Virus record (IMG/VR): IMGVR_UViG_3300049793_000097
Span: 1 to 44,149 of that record
Reading direction: 5' to 3' (one strand)
DNA: 44,149 nucleotides
Origin: a virus
Shown here: in pieces, positions 27,655-36,804 of the stretch
Layout: each line of letters opens with the position of its first letter
Numbering within the stretch: position 1 is the stretch's first letter
The notes under the pieces: model-generated
What the model was told of the DNA's origin: nothing
Databases searched by the model: none
The model's input: the letters and a program-made list of their open reading frames with translations, nothing else
Translations under genes and position numbers: made by a program

Positions 27655-29196
27655 TTAGCGTTTCCCCTTAAATCGAGGTTTGATCCGCTCTATCCGCATC
27701 GTGCGTCCAAGAGTGGAGTTTGCAAAGCTGAACGAGAAGTAGAAGCCGCGCGCACCGAAGCCGCGAAGGATTCGGCGAGAGATTGAGGGACCATCGCCCC
27801 ACGTCCACGACGAGCTGCCCCACGTCCATGAACCTGATCCCCATGTCCACGTCGAGGAAGATGTGAAGTCGTAGGCGACGCCTGTTCCGGTGCCGTCGTT
27901 GAAATCTGTTCCTGCTGATGTGGTGACATTGCCGTAGGCCCACGTCTCCACTTCACGGACGGTTGTCTCTCCGTCGAAGGGCTGGAACCATCCCCCACGC
28001 CAACGTGCGCTGATTGCTGAACCTGCGTCGTCGGAGTAGCTAGAGGAGTGCCGCGCCACGTGCTTTGAACCCGTGGCATACGCGAACATGAGTTCTTCGG
28101 ATGTGGAGGGCTTGAACGTTGTGAGCGCGCCGGCGGTCCAGTCGTAGACGGTCCAATTGCCTGCGTCGGGGTCGAAGACGAGCACATGATCATTCGTCGA
28201 TGAAGTGCCGGTCGGGACGCCGAAGTAGAGCCGGTGGTTCCAGTAGGTGCCGGTGCAAGACGAGACTGCCGACTGGTTGACTGCTGACCCCGTGTACCAC
28301 CCGGGGAGCGGCTGGTTTCCAAACAGAGCGCCGATCTTGCCTGAGACAAGCTGAGGCGTGCCACCGGTGGTTTTGTAGACGCCTGAGCGACCGACGTAGT
28401 ACACACCATCGGGGGCGGCGACGATCGACTGTGGCGCGATCGGGCCGGGACCGGGGATCGTCCGATAGTTGAAGATCGGACTGCCGTCAGAGGCCTCAGA
28501 ATTGCCGTAGAACACATAGATATGCGTTTCCTTGAAGACGAGCAGAAGCTCCTGCCACGCAACCATCCCGGTGATTTCTCCATCGCCGGGGTCGAGCTGT
28601 TCGTAGTTGAGCGCGCCCCAACTGGTCGGGTCGCCTGCGTCGGAAAACCAGACAGTTGATTTGTTGGTGGTTGTCGCTGCCGGGCCGCCCGTGGTCGTCG
28701 AGAAGCCACACGTAACCAAACGATTCTCTGATGGCTGCACGGCTAGGTACTTGCCCTTTGGCACCGTCCCCATCGATGCAGGAGCCGTGAAGCTCGATCC
28801 GTCCCACTTGAAAATCTTGTCTGTCCCATTGCCGATGAACACAAGTTCAGAGCCGGGAGCGCCGTAGCGTGCGAAGTAGTGCGGACTTGCCGAGAGACTT
28901 GTCTGTGTTGCAACCGAGCCGCCTGCGGTGTTCAAGACTTGCACCGTGGTGCTCTGCCCTGCGATCAGTTGTGTCGTGCCAGAGGTCGTGTAGAAGGGGC
29001 TAAGCGAGTCGTACCTGTTCGTTGCAGCAGACGATGTGAAGGCCGCATATCCATACCGCTGCTGAATCGCTCCACGGGTCAGGAAGTCAACGTTCAGAGC
29101 GTCGATGGCGTCTGCGGGACTGATGACGCCAGAAGCGTCTTGCAGGTTCAATCCGCCTGCGAAGTTCGCGAGGTCGGGGGAAGCGTTGAAAGCCAT
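27655..29196 (-). CDS. Tail nozzle / beta-propeller tail protein
   Basis: This 513-residue protein opens with ANFAGGLNLQDASGVISPAD and LNVDFLTRGAIQQRYGYAAF, the typical start of podovirus nozzle (tail tubular B, P22 gp10-like) proteins. It continues with WD-like blades (FKWDGSS, VFDPDAGNWTVYDWTAGAL). Near the end are three Trp-rich repeats (STWTWGSGSWTWGSSSWTWG). It should form the hexameric tip of the short tail. Its stop and the previous start overlap by one base with the adaptor gene. Confidence 0.65.
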   Translation of the reverse strand: MAFNASPDLANFAGGLNLQDASGVISPADAIDALNVDFLTRGAIQQRYGYAAFTSSAATNRYDSLSPFYTTSGTTQLIAGQSTTVQVLNTAGGSVATQTSLSASPHYFARYGAPGSELVFIGNGTDKIFKWDGSSFTAPASMGTVPKGKYLAVQPSENRLVTCGFSTTTGGPAATTTNKSTVWFSDAGDPTSWGALNYEQLDPGDGEITGMVAWQELLLVFKETHIYVFYGNSEASDGSPIFNYRTIPGPGPIAPQSIVAAPDGVYYVGRSGVYKTTGGTPQLVSGKIGALFGNQPLPGWYTGSAVNQSAVSSCTGTYWNHRLYFGVPTGTSSTNDHVLVFDPDAGNWTVYDWTAGALTTFKPSTSEELMFAYATGSKHVARHSSSYSDDAGSAISARWRGGWFQPFDGETTVREVETWAYGNVTTSAGTDFNDGTGTGVAYDFTSSSTWTWGSGSWTWGSSSWTWGDGPSISRRILRGFGARGFYFSFSFANSTLGRTMRIERIKPRFKGKR

Positions 29197-29798
29197 CAGT
29201 AGCCCTCATGGCCACGATGACTGACGATGAATTCGGGTTCGTCGTGTTGCGTCTTCAGCAAGGCGTGACGCATTGCCTGCAAGTCATTGTTGAAGACCTG
29301 CTGCGCTGCTGGAATGTCTTCCCATGACCCTGCGTCCTTCATCGCGTAGATTGACGCGAGGTCGACGATCAGAAGCTGCCAGTTGGTCGGAATTACCGGT
29401 GTGTCTGATGAGTTTGAAAGCGTCGTCGGGATCTTCCAGTAGGTGATTGTGAGCGACCCGCCGACCGGGAAAGTCGTGACCGTGGTCTGCCCCGCCATGT
29501 AGTAGTAAGTGGGCGTACCAGTTGTGGTGAGGTCCGACTGCATTTCGCGCAGCGTGCGACGATCGATCGGCTTCACAGCGCCCTTGCTGGTCGCGTCAAA
29601 CACAGACTCGATTGGTCCGAGGTCTGAGATTGTTGTGGGCGGAGTCTGAGCCGTCGCGGTGGTAAGCAGAAACGGCCAGTCCGAATCGCGGCAGATGAAT
29701 TGGTATGCCTGATTGATGTAGCGCCCGTCGCGGGTGCCATCGCCCAGAACGTCGTAGCCACGGCCAGAGAGTTCGGTTTTGAGTTCGGCGAACGTCAA
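29196..29798 (-). CDS. Head-tail adaptor protein
   Basis: This 200-residue protein begins MTFAELKTELSGRGYD and has RYINQAYQFICRDSDWPFLL, a pattern typical of podovirus adaptor (T7 gp11 / P22 gp4-like) proteins, whose N-terminal helices ring the portal. The C-terminal region LIVDLASIYAMKDAGSWEDI with a long final helix also fits. It lies between the capsid-proximal genes and the nozzle gene, the expected order. Confidence 0.6.
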   Translation of the reverse strand: MTFAELKTELSGRGYDVLGDGTRDGRYINQAYQFICRDSDWPFLLTTATAQTPPTTISDLGPIESVFDATSKGAVKPIDRRTLREMQSDLTTTGTPTYYYMAGQTTVTTFPVGGSLTITYWKIPTTLSNSSDTPVIPTNWQLLIVDLASIYAMKDAGSWEDIPAAQQVFNNDLQAMRHALLKTQHDEPEFIVSHRGHEGY

Positions 29799-30307
29799 CG
29801 CTTAGCCCCTGCGCGATAACTCCAACCCTTGCCTTGATTGGCGAAGGACACACCGGGATTTCCGATCGCCTTGATCCGATCGGCGATTTCTTCTCGCCGA
29901 TCCTCGTCGTGCCTCTGGCGCGAACGTTCTGCCTTCTCGCGCTGCTGAAGGTCGCGACGCCTCATGCGCCACATTCCGTCGCCCTTCCACAAGTCGGCAC
30001 CTTTGAGCTTCTCCACATCGTTCATCGTGGGGTCGCGGTACTCGCCGTCTGGGGTTTCCAGCGGGTAGTAGGTGTCGATTGTGTTTGGGTTCTCGCGGCG
30101 AATGTGCCAGCGTCCGGGGACGATGCCCGGAGCGCTGGCGTTCTCGCCGAAGAACTTCAACGACAGGTGACGGTCGAGCCGGTACAGCTCGCGGTCGATC
30201 TCCGCGAACGGGTGCGCAGAAGCATCGGCCATCGCAATCCGCTCAGCATTCGCCTCAAGGGTGAGCTTGTTTATGCGTGCTTGTTGGGACTGCGACTCGA
30301 TTGGCAT
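29795..30307 (-). CDS. Hypothetical structural-region protein, 170 aa
   Basis: This 170-residue highly charged protein has a helical start (RINKLTLEANAERIAMADAS), a central FGENASAPGIVPGRWHIRRE with aromatic and arginine residues, and a long basic helix (RRRDLQQREKAERSRQRHDE). The central part, reading 'P-G-R-W-H-I-x-R', is found in podovirus proteins of unknown role that I recall from near capsid genes. It may be a head protein contacting DNA. Confidence 0.55.
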   Translation of the reverse strand: MPIESQSQQARINKLTLEANAERIAMADASAHPFAEIDRELYRLDRHLSLKFFGENASAPGIVPGRWHIRRENPNTIDTYYPLETPDGEYRDPTMNDVEKLKGADLWKGDGMWRMRRRDLQQREKAERSRQRHDEDRREEIADRIKAIGNPGVSFANQGKGWSYRAGAKR

Positions 30308-30616
30308 TTACTTGCCTTCCGCCCGGACGCGAACGCCGGTCAGAGTGGACAGGTCGGTTGCGTTTGTGACCTGAGACTGAACAGCTCCGGAGCCGCCACA
30401 CCAATAGACGAGGATCTTGTTGGTGGAAAAGCTGTACTGGAACGTGTATCCGCTGGTCTGAGAGATGTCAATCCAGTAGAGGTTCTTGAACCCAAGCTGC
30501 GCAGGCGTCAGCGAAAGCCCGCCGGTCGCGTAGCTGTTGTCGAACGCAAGCGTGATGTAGGTGACCTTGCGGTCGCCCTCCACGTACTGCGACTTTGAAC
30601 TGAGAGTGAGAGCCAT
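30308..30616 (-). CDS. Small beta-rich structural protein
   Basis: This 102-residue beta-rich protein (VTYITLAFDNSYATGGLSL, LYWIDISQTSGYTFQYSF, ILVYWCGGSGAVQSQVTNAT) lies directly downstream of the major capsid gene after a terminator. Size and place suit a capsid decoration or head-completion protein. It abuts the next gene with no gap. No family recognised. Confidence 0.55.
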   Translation of the reverse strand: MALTLSSKSQYVEGDRKVTYITLAFDNSYATGGLSLTPAQLGFKNLYWIDISQTSGYTFQYSFSTNKILVYWCGGSGAVQSQVTNATDLSTLTGVRVRAEGK

Positions 30617-30650
30617 TGACGGCCATCCTTTCTTCCTTGAAAATGCAAAA

Positions 30651-30680
30651 GGCGGCGCAGCCCGTGAGGACTACGCCGCC
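30651..30680 (-). terminator. Rho-independent terminator after the major capsid gene
   Basis: On the minus strand GGCGGCG pairs with CGCCGCC (30680-30674 with 30657-30651), plus two further pairs past one mismatch, with a 10-base loop and four T's immediately after. It sits 10 bases below the capsid stop and should end part of the transcripts there, giving more capsid and scaffold message than tail message. Confidence 0.75.
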
Positions 30681-30689
30681 AATTGAGGA

Positions 30690-31910
30690 TTAGGTCAGGC
30701 CCGTCAGCGCCGAGTGGGCGTTGCGACGGTCGGTGGCCAGGTTGATGCGGTAGAACAGCGCCGAACCGAAGAACGTGGTTCCCTGGATCCAGTCAAGGAT
30801 CTTGCCCTTGCCCGAGATCGAGTTCGCCCAGTACGGGTCACCGGCCTCAAGAACGAACAGGTTCTCCTTGGTCAGGTTGTACCAGTACTCGTTCTGGCAG
30901 TCCGGGTGGATGTTGATGCTCATCCCGTTCCACTTCGGCTTGTCAACTGCACCGGCTGCGATCTCTGACTCGGATGCGAAGCGCACCTGAGACTGAAGCA
31001 GCTGGTAGAAGTTGTCCGCCTGCTTGAGGCCGGTGAGCACGTAGTTCGGTGCCTTGCCGGTCTGCTGGTGGACCTTGCGCTGGCTGGTGTAGAGCAGCGA
31101 GAGGTCCAGCGCCTGAGATGTGGAGTCAACGGCTGCCGCCTGCCACTTCGGGTTTGAAGCGACCGTCAGCGTTCCGAGCGTCGCCGAAGTGCTGACGATG
31201 TTCTGGAGGCCGTTGGACTCGTAGCTCGTGGTTCCTGAGCGCGCGTTGGCGATCGACACGTAGTGGCTCGATGTGGTGGTTGCTGAGGTTGCCGTGGTGA
31301 TCGTCGGAGCGGTCACGTCGGAAGAGACTGACGTGACCTGCTGCGCGTCAACAAGCGACGCCTCTGATGCGGTTGTTCCGATGTCGACGTACTGACCGAC
31401 GTGCAGCCAGCCACGCTCAAGCGCGTTCTGACCTGCGGTCGTGTTCAGGACGATCGTGGCCGATGCCGATGTGACACCGCACTGGCAGGCCAGCGCATCG
31501 CCATTCTGGAAGAACTGGCGCGTGATGTTGCGACGGAGTTCGCCGAGCGAGCCGGAGACTTCCGTGTCGATCACGTTCGCAACCGAAAGGGCGTCGCCGG
31601 AAGTTCCGTCGATGGCCGCCGAGTCGATCTTGATCTGCGTTGAGTGGTGCGTGTAGTTCCACACCGCCTGAGTCATGTGCGTGGTGTCCGCCGAGTTCAG
31701 CGTTCCACCGGTGCTCGGCATTGCCGAGTACGAACCGCTGTGGTCCGTCACGATCGGGGTGATTGCCTGCTTGCCGACCTTGAAGGATCGGGTCTTGCGA
31801 ATGTCGTCAAGAAAAGGGTTCTCGTCGTAGAACTGACCGACAAGCTTGTCTGACGTCCATGTCTGCTTCAGTGCCTTGTCATAGGTACTGAGATCTGCTG
31901 CTGATGACAT
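30690..31910 (-). CDS. Major capsid protein
   Basis: This 406-residue protein is probably of the HK97/P22 capsid fold. Features are a helical start (YDKALKQTWTSDKLVGQFYD, then ENPFLDDIRKTRSFKVGKQA), a long loop region, GELRRNITRQFFQNGDALAC as the spine-helix-like segment and a C-terminal region FVLEAGDPYWANSISGKGKI. AAGGAG precedes ATG 31910 by six bases, the strongest ribosome site in the late region, and a terminator follows, both expected for the most abundant virion protein. Scaffold and portal genes lie directly upstream. Confidence 0.8.
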   Translation of the reverse strand: MSSAADLSTYDKALKQTWTSDKLVGQFYDENPFLDDIRKTRSFKVGKQAITPIVTDHSGSYSAMPSTGGTLNSADTTHMTQAVWNYTHHSTQIKIDSAAIDGTSGDALSVANVIDTEVSGSLGELRRNITRQFFQNGDALACQCGVTSASATIVLNTTAGQNALERGWLHVGQYVDIGTTASEASLVDAQQVTSVSSDVTAPTITTATSATTTSSHYVSIANARSGTTSYESNGLQNIVSTSATLGTLTVASNPKWQAAAVDSTSQALDLSLLYTSQRKVHQQTGKAPNYVLTGLKQADNFYQLLQSQVRFASESEIAAGAVDKPKWNGMSINIHPDCQNEYWYNLTKENLFVLEAGDPYWANSISGKGKILDWIQGTTFFGSALFYRINLATDRRNAHSALTGLT

Positions 31911-31931
31911 ATCTGCTCCTTGCAGGCACGG

Positions 31932-32717
31932 TCAGCCTTCGGCGTTGATGATGTCCGCCATCTGCTGAACACGTGCTTCCTTTGTGTTGGGTTTGAGGTC
32001 GTTCGTGACCGCGACTCCCGAAGGTGCAGGTGTGGCGAGCTTGGTCTGCTTGTAGGCGAGCTTGTTCTGCGCTTCCGCCGCCTGATACGTGATCCACGCC
32101 GACTTCATGTCGGGGCGGCCTTCGCCGTCAGGGTTTGTGATCGCAAAAGACGTGAGGATCCGGATCTCGTTCTCCGAGAGCTCACGGTCGGCCTCCTTCT
32201 CGATCTCAGACATTTGCTGGCTGAGATGTTCGAGTTCGGCGTCCTGCTGCGCCTGCATGTCCTGAGATTCAGCCTGTCCCTCGATGTAGGACTCAAGCTG
32301 CTCAAGTCGAGCAAGAGCAAGTTCACCCGGGGAGAGATCTTCCGTCTCTTCTCCGGCCTGTTCGGCCTGAAGGATTTCGCCCAAGGCCGCATAGATCTGC
32401 TGCTGATATTCGGGGTCTGATTGCAGTGCTTGCCAGCTAGTCTGAGCTTCTTCAAACTCAGTCTTTTCGGCTTCCCACTGCTTGCGCTCCTCGGCGTCTG
32501 ACATGCGCTTGCGCGTGTAGTCGCCTCGTAGCTGGTTGTAGGCGGCGGTGACGTAATCCTTGTGTTCTTCCGGAACTTCGTTCAGGTTGAACGTGGTGAA
32601 ATCGTCGCCTTCGTCGCTTGTCTCGTCGACCTGCGGAGCGTCGTCGGGGGCGTCTTCGTCTACGGGTACTTCCGGCTTGTCCGCGTCGGGGGCCGTGTTC
32701 TGGGTCGGGTCAGTCAT
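31932..32717 (-). CDS. Capsid scaffolding protein
   Basis: This 261-residue acidic protein has a disordered start (PEVPVDEDAPDDAPQVDETS) and long charged helices (EERKQWEAEKTEFEEAQTSW; ERLEQ-type heptads in the centre), ending with a short basic helix region (NTKEARVQQMADIINAEG) suited to capsid binding. Position between portal and major capsid is diagnostic. AGGAGG sits seven bases before the ATG. No protease motif is seen, so the scaffold is probably released rather than cleaved. About 80 bases to the portal gene hold no frame. Confidence 0.75.
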   Translation of the reverse strand: MTDPTQNTAPDADKPEVPVDEDAPDDAPQVDETSDEGDDFTTFNLNEVPEEHKDYVTAAYNQLRGDYTRKRMSDAEERKQWEAEKTEFEEAQTSWQALQSDPEYQQQIYAALGEILQAEQAGEETEDLSPGELALARLEQLESYIEGQAESQDMQAQQDAELEHLSQQMSEIEKEADRELSENEIRILTSFAITNPDGEGRPDMKSAWITYQAAEAQNKLAYKQTKLATPAPSGVAVTNDLKPNTKEARVQQMADIINAEG

Positions 32718-32797
32718 CGACTGTCCTCCTGCATGAAGCGGGGCCGTCTAGGGCTTGTCCGCTGATTTCGAGTCAGGGCCGCGAGGGCTTGTCTGGC

Positions 32798-34756
32798 TCA
32801 GGCTTGTTGCAGCGCTGGGAGCGACGGGAGGGGCTTTTGCCCCCCGGCTCCGGGTTGCGGCGAGGCGGCATTTGTCATGCCGATCTGGGCGGCCTGTGCT
32901 GATTGCATCTGGGCCTGCTCCATCGCCTTTTGCTGCTCGAAGTTGTCTAGCGCCTGGTCGTAGAGGTTCAGAACGAACTTGACCGGGGCGGGCTGGTTCT
33001 CGAAGTCCACCGTCATGAAGTAGTTGTGTAGGACCTCGCGGTGAACCGGAATGTTGTCGTACTTCCGTGGCTCTGGAATTGCAGCCGTCTGATAAGCATT
33101 GGGCGGTGCCTGCGGATCCAATGTGTCACCCAGAGCAAGGCACTTCTGGATCGTGCGCTGGGCGTGCTTGACCTGCAAGTCGTAGCCCGCAAGGATCTCT
33201 CCGAGGTCGCCTGCGTTGATCGCACGCGCTGCCTGCTCGGGGTTGATCGCGCCGATCTGAAGCAGGTTCATCACGCGCTGCTCCATGAACGCACGGGTCT
33301 GCGGCTCAATCGAGGCAGGAGACACGCGAACGGTGTCCTCGCCCTTCAGATCAGCACCCATGAAGGCGGGGATTGATTCAAAGCCGAGCTGGCCACGAAT
33401 CTTGATAACCCGCTCTTCTGTGTAGTGCTTCTGCACCAGATAGAGGCAGTGGCGCGAAAGCCTGCTGTAGAACTCAGCGAGATTTGCGACGAACGATTGA
33501 CGCCTTGCGGCATCGTCCTGAATCATCGTCTGGATTGCTTTTCCAGCTTCGACCTGATTGGGGATCGCGTTCTGGCTGAACACGGCCATGATGTTTTCCT
33601 TGGCCTTTTCGGCCATGGTGAAAAGCTCTGAGGGAATTGCCGGGACTGGTCGCCACTGCGGCACGTCGAATCCCGGCTTGTATTCCACAAGCTGCCCCGG
33701 TTCATCGGTGATGCGTGTTGTGATCGAGCCTTCCGGGGCCAGAATCTGCGGCATCAGCGCGAGGTTCTTCCACTCGGTGATCTTGTTCAGGCAGTCGTTA
33801 TAGGTGCGCTGATCGTCGAGGCAGTGACGAACGAGGCCCATCCCACGATCTGAGCCGGGGTCTTCGAAGTAAGAGAGGCGGTGCAATACCGGTTCATCTA
33901 CCGGGCGGCCCTTGTGGTCTGTGCAGGGGTACTCGGCAGGCGGGAGGATGATCCGGTTGTTGGCCATCGTCAGGTGTAGGCCCTTGGGGTTACTGGGCGA
34001 TGGGCGCTCCAAGTAGTCAGTGACGATTACAAGCTTGTCCTGCTTCTGCTCATCACCGAGAACGTCTGATGTGTTGGCATCGGCTGCGAGTTTTCCGCCA
34101 AGGAATCCCGGGAGCTTTTCAACTTCAGACACCGGCCGGCCAGATTCGACAAACCACCAACGCGAATCCTCAAACGGGATTCCAGGCTCCCACCCAACTT
34201 CGTTCCCCGAGTAGGTGCGGATCTTGATTTCGCCGGTTGAGACTTCGCCGTCGATCGGTGTTCCGACCTGATTGTCGAAGTAGGGCCACGCGAAGCCTTC
34301 ATCTGCCACAACTGCATACGTGACAACGGCTGAGGCTGCGCGGCGAATGTCCCACTGGTCGTGTCCGTAGATGCAGATCTTCTCTGACAGGTGCGCCGCA
34401 TCGAGGGTGTCGGCATCCGTGTTTGACGGGTCGACTTCGTATGAAGGGATGCGCTGAGTTGCGGCAGAGACTTCGGTGGCGACGCAATCGACCAAGAGGT
34501 TGTGCGTACCGCGAACACGATGGCGAGGCTTGCCAGAGCCGTCTGCATTGGTGACGGTGCCCTGCTTTACAAGATAATTCTCGGCGTTGCGAAACACATA
34601 CTGGTTGCCCCGCCAGAACTCCATGCACTCTTTCCTGAGTGCTGCGTCTTCGCGCATCCGCTTGCGACCACGGGCGATTTTGTCAAGAACAGATTTGTCG
34701 GGCTTGGTCGGTGTGGGAACTCCCACAGCTTCCTTGACCTTCTCAAGTACGGCCAT
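32798..34756 (-). CDS. Portal protein
   Basis: This 652-residue portal protein forms the dodecameric ring through which DNA is packaged. The N-terminal KIARGRKRMREDAALRKECM and EFWRGNQYV, then HNLLVDCVATEVSAATQRIP, followed by DRGMGLVRHCLDDQRTYNDC and NKITEWKNLALMPQILAPEG, are typical of podovirus (P22/T7-like) portals. The C-terminal 60 residues are a Gln/Ala-rich barrel-type helix (NFEQQKAMEQAQMQSAQAAQ). It starts inside the end of a small membrane-protein gene (14-base overlap) and precedes scaffold and capsid. Confidence 0.85.
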   Translation of the reverse strand: MAVLEKVKEAVGVPTPTKPDKSVLDKIARGRKRMREDAALRKECMEFWRGNQYVFRNAENYLVKQGTVTNADGSGKPRHRVRGTHNLLVDCVATEVSAATQRIPSYEVDPSNTDADTLDAAHLSEKICIYGHDQWDIRRAASAVVTYAVVADEGFAWPYFDNQVGTPIDGEVSTGEIKIRTYSGNEVGWEPGIPFEDSRWWFVESGRPVSEVEKLPGFLGGKLAADANTSDVLGDEQKQDKLVIVTDYLERPSPSNPKGLHLTMANNRIILPPAEYPCTDHKGRPVDEPVLHRLSYFEDPGSDRGMGLVRHCLDDQRTYNDCLNKITEWKNLALMPQILAPEGSITTRITDEPGQLVEYKPGFDVPQWRPVPAIPSELFTMAEKAKENIMAVFSQNAIPNQVEAGKAIQTMIQDDAARRQSFVANLAEFYSRLSRHCLYLVQKHYTEERVIKIRGQLGFESIPAFMGADLKGEDTVRVSPASIEPQTRAFMEQRVMNLLQIGAINPEQAARAINAGDLGEILAGYDLQVKHAQRTIQKCLALGDTLDPQAPPNAYQTAAIPEPRKYDNIPVHREVLHNYFMTVDFENQPAPVKFVLNLYDQALDNFEQQKAMEQAQMQSAQAAQIGMTNAASPQPGAGGQKPLPSLPALQQA

Positions 34757-34988
34757 TCATGGCCTCCTGTGCTTCCCAAAATCCGTTGTCATCGTCAAAG
34801 CCAACGGCGGGCGGTGACGGGGGTAGGCCTTCCGTGAGTGACGCGGCTACGGCCTGCTTAGGCGCTTGGATGCGGTCCAAGAGCTTTGCGACTTCGCGGC
34901 CGTGTTCTGCGTCCCGCTCGCCCGCCTGACGCACCATGTATGCGATAACGCACGCTTGTCCGATGGCCACGATTGCGAGGGCGAGCAT
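34743..34988 (-). CDS. Small membrane-anchored protein upstream of portal
   Basis: This 81-residue protein starts with a hydrophobic helix (MLALAIVAIGQACVIAYMVR), then a charged helix (GERDAEHGREVAKLLDRIQ) and a proline-rich tail (EGLPPSPPAVGFDDDNG). Its ATG overlaps the upstream hydrolase stop by one base and its end overlaps the portal start. A membrane protein among head genes is odd; it may assist assembly at the membrane or DNA ejection. No family recognised. Confidence 0.6.
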   Translation of the reverse strand: MLALAIVAIGQACVIAYMVRQAGERDAEHGREVAKLLDRIQAPKQAVAASLTEGLPPSPPAVGFDDDNGFWEAQEAMNGRT

Positions 34989-36265
34989 CAGGTGAGAAGT
35001 GAGAGGTTCACAGCCGTTGAGAGCGCCAGATGGCCGACTCCGTTGGGGTGCGTTCCGTCACTTGTGTAGAGGGCGTTCCAGATGCCAGAGTTGCGTGAAG
35101 TCTCTGCGGCGTCTGCGACTTCGACGTATCCCGCGAGGGGCGCGGGAACGGTTCTGATCCAGTCATTCACCTGCGTGCGAATGCCATTCGTGGCGGTCAC
35201 GGTCTGGTTGGCCGTCGTCGCCCATGAGTCGGTCGAGGTTGTGACCGGCGGCAACGTCGTCTGGTAGACACGCATTCCAAGCGCATCCATCTGTCGCCAG
35301 ATTTCACTCAGGCGTGCCTGCACGTTTACAAGTGTCTGCCCGCCGGTGATGTCGTTGATTCCGTACTCACATAGTCCGGCAGTGAAGTGTCCGCGAGAGA
35401 AGGTGTGAATCTGCGTCTGAGAGCCGTTGGCCGCCAGCCACTGACCTGCGGTTTCTCCTGAGAACGGCATCGCTCGTAGGTGGGGAATTGATGCCGCCGC
35501 GCGGATGAACCACCCTGCGCCGAGTCCGGCCACCGATGAATCGCCCTTGCCCGCGAGGATGGAATCTCCTACCGCGAGGATGGATTGTGATGTTGGCTGC
35601 GCCAGACCGAGAATCGCTGCCGGGAAGTAGCCGGCGTTGCTGTTGGCGGTGATGGTGCCGCTTGTGGTGAGGTCGGTTGAGCTTGTCGTTCCGACTGCGC
35701 CTTCGTCGGTTCCGTTCATGGCCTCACCGAGGCCGATCGGCCACTTCATGCCAGCGGAGGCAACCGAAACCTTCGTACGCGAAAAGAGCGTGTCGCCGCT
35801 TTCGTAGTGACCGCCGCAGAATCCCCAAGCGCCGCCGCCCGGTTCAATCGTGGCGTCGCGAGTCGTGCCATCTCCAAACCAGACGCGGTAAAAAATGCCG
35901 CCGATCGAGAATGCACATCGAACGGTGATCGAGTCCGTGTTGTCGGTCGGAGTCCCGCCAAAGTTGTACGAGTTTGTGAAGTGGACCCAGAACCCGGTGC
36001 CAGCGCCGATGGCGGTGTGCTTCTTCAACGTGTGCATCTGCGTGTCGGTGCCGTTGGACTGGTTGGTCGCCCCCTGGTCACGGGACACCCACGTGCTGCC
36101 GACGTTCGGAACCAGAACCGGCGCGAGATTGCGTCGTCCGGCTGCGGGGTTGTTGGTGCTCAGAGCAGGTGACGCCTGCGCGGCTCCGGTCAGTGACCGA
36201 TACATCCCCGGAGGCAGGGGGTCAGTCATGCCGTTGTATGGCTGGCTATCCCCCTGCCCGCTCAC
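34988..36265 (-). CDS. Virion-associated SGNH/GDSL hydrolase
   Basis: This 425-residue protein has its N-terminal 215 residues beta-rich and virion-like (GFWVHFTNSYNFGGTPTDNT, FYRVWFGDGTTRDATIEPGG). The C-terminal half is an SGNH hydrolase: block I SILAVGDSILAGKGD with Ser235, block III GIND at 302-305 (Asn304), and block V DGTHPNG with Asp403 and His406. Such enzymes remove acetyl or other ester groups from surface polysaccharide. Coded within the head gene cluster between terminase and portal, it is probably a structural spike or fibre enzyme that prepares the cell surface. Confidence 0.75.
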   Translation of the reverse strand: MSGQGDSQPYNGMTDPLPPGMYRSLTGAAQASPALSTNNPAAGRRNLAPVLVPNVGSTWVSRDQGATNQSNGTDTQMHTLKKHTAIGAGTGFWVHFTNSYNFGGTPTDNTDSITVRCAFSIGGIFYRVWFGDGTTRDATIEPGGGAWGFCGGHYESGDTLFSRTKVSVASAGMKWPIGLGEAMNGTDEGAVGTTSSTDLTTSGTITANSNAGYFPAAILGLAQPTSQSILAVGDSILAGKGDSSVAGLGAGWFIRAAASIPHLRAMPFSGETAGQWLAANGSQTQIHTFSRGHFTAGLCEYGINDITGGQTLVNVQARLSEIWRQMDALGMRVYQTTLPPVTTSTDSWATTANQTVTATNGIRTQVNDWIRTVPAPLAGYVEVADAAETSRNSGIWNALYTSDGTHPNGVGHLALSTAVNLSLLT

Positions 36266-36804
36266 TTGGCTTCTTCCGTGTACTCAATCGAGAACGTAAC
36301 GGTCGGTGCGTTTGTGGGAGTCGTGGCGAACGAGAGCTCGATACCTTCAGCCGCCGTGCGAAGCACAACTGGTTCCTGTTCGGACTCGTTGGCGAAGTTG
36401 AACACGTACTCACCGGGTCCGCTTGCAACCGTTCCTGTAATCGGGCAGAAGGCAGTCTTCACTGCGACTACGCCGCCACCGGTGCCTGCGGTGGGAGCGC
36501 CTGTGAAGATGCCCGGGGACGTCACGGTCGTGGCCCCTGAGTTTGAGTCCTTGGCCACTGGCACGATTGCCGTCATCGTTCCACCAGAGCCGATCGCCGC
36601 ACGCTTGGTGACAATCACATCGCCATAGACCGCAGCGGTTCCCACTGTTGCGTGGATGATGACCTTCTGGATTCGGATGATCTTCGTGGATGACCCGAAC
36701 AACTGACCAAACGGCGTGGTACCTGTCGGGACGGCCGTCTTGATGACGGTCGCAGCAACGTATGACGCCTTCTGAGTCTTCGCGTATGGGCCTCGGACAG
36801 CCAT
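36262..36804 (-). CDS. Beta-rich structural protein, 180 aa
   Basis: This is a 180-residue protein with strand-like segments (KIIRIQKVIIHATVGTAAVY, GGTMTAIVPVAKDSNSGATT) and glycine turns. The C-terminus GIELSFATTPTNAPTVTFSI completes a probable beta-sandwich. It overlaps the SGNH hydrolase by four bases. It may be a head decoration protein or the adaptor that mounts the hydrolase. No family recognised. Confidence 0.5.
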   Translation of the reverse strand: MAVRGPYAKTQKASYVAATVIKTAVPTGTTPFGQLFGSSTKIIRIQKVIIHATVGTAAVYGDVIVTKRAAIGSGGTMTAIVPVAKDSNSGATTVTSPGIFTGAPTAGTGGGVVAVKTAFCPITGTVASGPGEYVFNFANESEQEPVVLRTAAEGIELSFATTPTNAPTVTFSIEYTEEAK

